Source: Paraglaciecola sp. 20A4 (GTDB lineage: Bacteria > Pseudomonadota > Gammaproteobacteria > Enterobacterales > Alteromonadaceae). From it: a DNA stretch of 64,000 bases. The DNA is taken from assembly GCF_011378905.1 (NCBI RefSeq), contig NZ_WTPY01000017.1, positions 28,542 to 92,541 on the forward strand, written 5' to 3'. Each line of letters opens with the position of its first letter. The stretch's first letter is position 1. The notes under the pieces are model-generated. The model was not told the DNA's origin. It saw only the letters and a program-made list of their open reading frames with translations, and did no database searches. This document shows positions 62,962 through 64,000 of the stretch, piece by piece. The translations under genes were made by a program, and so were the position numbers.

Positions 62962-63882
62962 ATGTTATCTCGAGTCGCAAGTAATTTATGTTGGTTGGGG
63001 CGTTATTTAGAGCGGGCAGAAAACACTGCCAGACTCATTAACGTCAATTCAAACCTATTGTTAGATTTACCCAAAAGTATTGTTCTAGGATGGGAGCCTA
63101 TAATCGATATCGTATCCGATAGAACTACTTATTATGCAAACTACCAAGTCGCTGACGAACGAAGCGTTTTAAGCTTTTTACTTGCTGGACCTAATAATCC
63201 ATCCTCGATAGTCGACTCATTAGAGTATGCTAGAGAAAACGCCCGAACAATTCGCGAAATAATACCCAGAGAGGCATGGGAGCAAATTAACGAACTGTAT
63301 ATTTATGGTGATGAAAACCGTCAAAAAGCCCTTTTTCGACGCTCTCGCTATGATTTTCTCACCGAGGTAATTGAGTCAGTACAAAAAATCACCGGCATCT
63401 TAGCTGGCACCATGACCCATGACGAGGGCTACCACTTCTTAAAAATAGGTAGAAATTTAGAAAGAGCAGACATGACCACGCGGATTATTGATGTGCGCTC
63501 AGCCACTTTACTACCTGAGACAGAAACGGAACAGTCAGCCTTTGAAAATTTGCAGTGGATGAGCGTGCTTAAATCGTTAACCGCCTATCAAATGTATCGC
63601 CGCGAAGTACGCCTTAGAATTCGGCGCTCAGACGTATTAAAGTTCTTACTTTTAGAAGAAAGGTTTCCTCGTTCTTTACTACACTCGCTGCAAGAAGTGA
63701 GTAAATGTGTGCAAACGCTGCCCAATTACGAAGCCGTGTTGCAGGAACTTGAGGATGTTGAAAAGATGCTAATGAATGCAAACCCACAAACGTTGATCCA
63801 AGATAAACTACACACGTTTATTGACGATATGCAGCTAGGAATACATCAAGTGTTTAATCAACTTGAAGAAACCTATTTTTAA
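62962..63882 (+). CDS. Alpha-E domain protein
   Basis: A 306-residue all-helical protein with the alpha-E hallmark N-terminus MLSRVASNLCWLGRYLERAENTARLIN. The Arg/Glu-rich helices ILAGTMTHDEGYHFLKIGRNLERADMTTRIIDVR match the family. Alpha-E genes nearly always follow the ATP-grasp gene; the biochemical role is unknown. I use the ATG at 62962, directly after the ATP-grasp stop, with GAGGG upstream. Confidence 0.93.
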   Translation: MLSRVASNLCWLGRYLERAENTARLINVNSNLLLDLPKSIVLGWEPIIDIVSDRTTYYANYQVADERSVLSFLLAGPNNPSSIVDSLEYARENARTIREIIPREAWEQINELYIYGDENRQKALFRRSRYDFLTEVIESVQKITGILAGTMTHDEGYHFLKIGRNLERADMTTRIIDVRSATLLPETETEQSAFENLQWMSVLKSLTAYQMYRREVRLRIRRSDVLKFLLLEERFPRSLLHSLQEVSKCVQTLPNYEAVLQELEDVEKMLMNANPQTLIQDKLHTFIDDMQLGIHQVFNQLEETYF

Positions 63883-64000
63883 CATGTTAGACAAGTAACC
63901 ACATAAAAAAGCCCGCTGATAGCGTAATGCCGATCAGTTAAGAAATATTTTAGCGATCGGTTGACCGATCCTCAGAACCGTTCAAAATCCGATGAGTCAT
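63883..64000. other. Region downstream of the alpha-E gene with a palindrome
   Basis: GATCGGT (63955-63961) and ACCGATC (63964-63970) form a perfect inverted repeat with a 2-base centre. AAAAAAGCCCGCTGATAGCG near 63905 is not a clear terminator. No gene begins before the window edge. Confidence 0.35.

Noticed and set aside
1..64000. Prophage, transposon, integrative element or RNA genes
   Set aside because: I saw no transposase, integrase, terminal inverted repeats, tRNA cloverleaf or rRNA sequence. Gene content is largely conserved chromosomal backbone with accessory operons.

Overview
The window reads as chromosomal DNA of a marine gammaproteobacterium of the order Alteromonadales, most like Glaciecola/Paraglaciecola/Alteromonas. 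This placement is inferred from gene order and protein style: nadC-pilA-pilC-pilD-coaE-zapD-yacG, ampDE, pdhR-aceEF-lpdA, fimV-asd-pdxB and yejK/yejLM. I see no rRNA, tRNA, IS element, prophage or CRISPR array. Genes are dense, and many are separated by clear hairpin terminators.

Layout. 1-6.4 kb: 3' end of metK, an M48 lipoprotein protease, mscS, a 52-residue membrane peptide, rsmE, a GST-like protein and a secreted alpha/beta hydrolase. 6.4-14.9 kb: a peroxiredoxin-glutaredoxin fusion, then the leftward yacG-zapD-coaE-pilD-pilC-pilA-nadC block. This block lacks pilB between pilC and pilA. A retropepsin-like protease and ampD-ampE follow. 15-22.3 kb: pyruvate dehydrogenase operon pdhR-aceE-aceF-lpdA with a perfect PdhR operator. 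22.4-28.7 kb: M13 peptidase, DUF1289 protein, alpha/beta hydrolase, HDOD protein and two tandem DUF481 proteins. 28.8-37.6 kb (leftward): porin, a decayed middle gene, a cupredoxin-like protein, fimV with a long acidic repeat region, asd and pdxB.

37.8-44.7 kb: a class II aldolase/MEST-like hydrolase pair diverges from a Crp-family regulator. Next comes an operon of an OprC-like copper TonB receptor with a RegB/RegA-like redox two-component pair, then a DUF1294 protein. 44.8-48.5 kb: porin, periplasmic protein and GGDEF/EAL protein in one operon. 48.9-56.4 kb: DHH phosphoesterase-like protein, an unknown protein, a tandem-PTPS protein coupled to an M23 peptidase, yejK diverging from yejL-yejM, and rlmA. 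57-63.9 kb: an Anbu-type neighbourhood with transglutaminase, MFS transporter, zinc-ribbon metallopeptidase, Anbu proteasome-like peptidase, circularly permuted ATP-grasp and alpha-E protein; it probably continues past the right edge.

The most interesting parts are four: the Anbu/ATP-grasp/alpha-E/transglutaminase/metallopeptidase set, a predicted peptide-ligation and proteolysis system of unknown substrate; the copper-receptor/RegBA operon with a RegR-type box in its promoter; the translationally coupled cupredoxin-(decayed gene)-porin operon; and the missing pilB.
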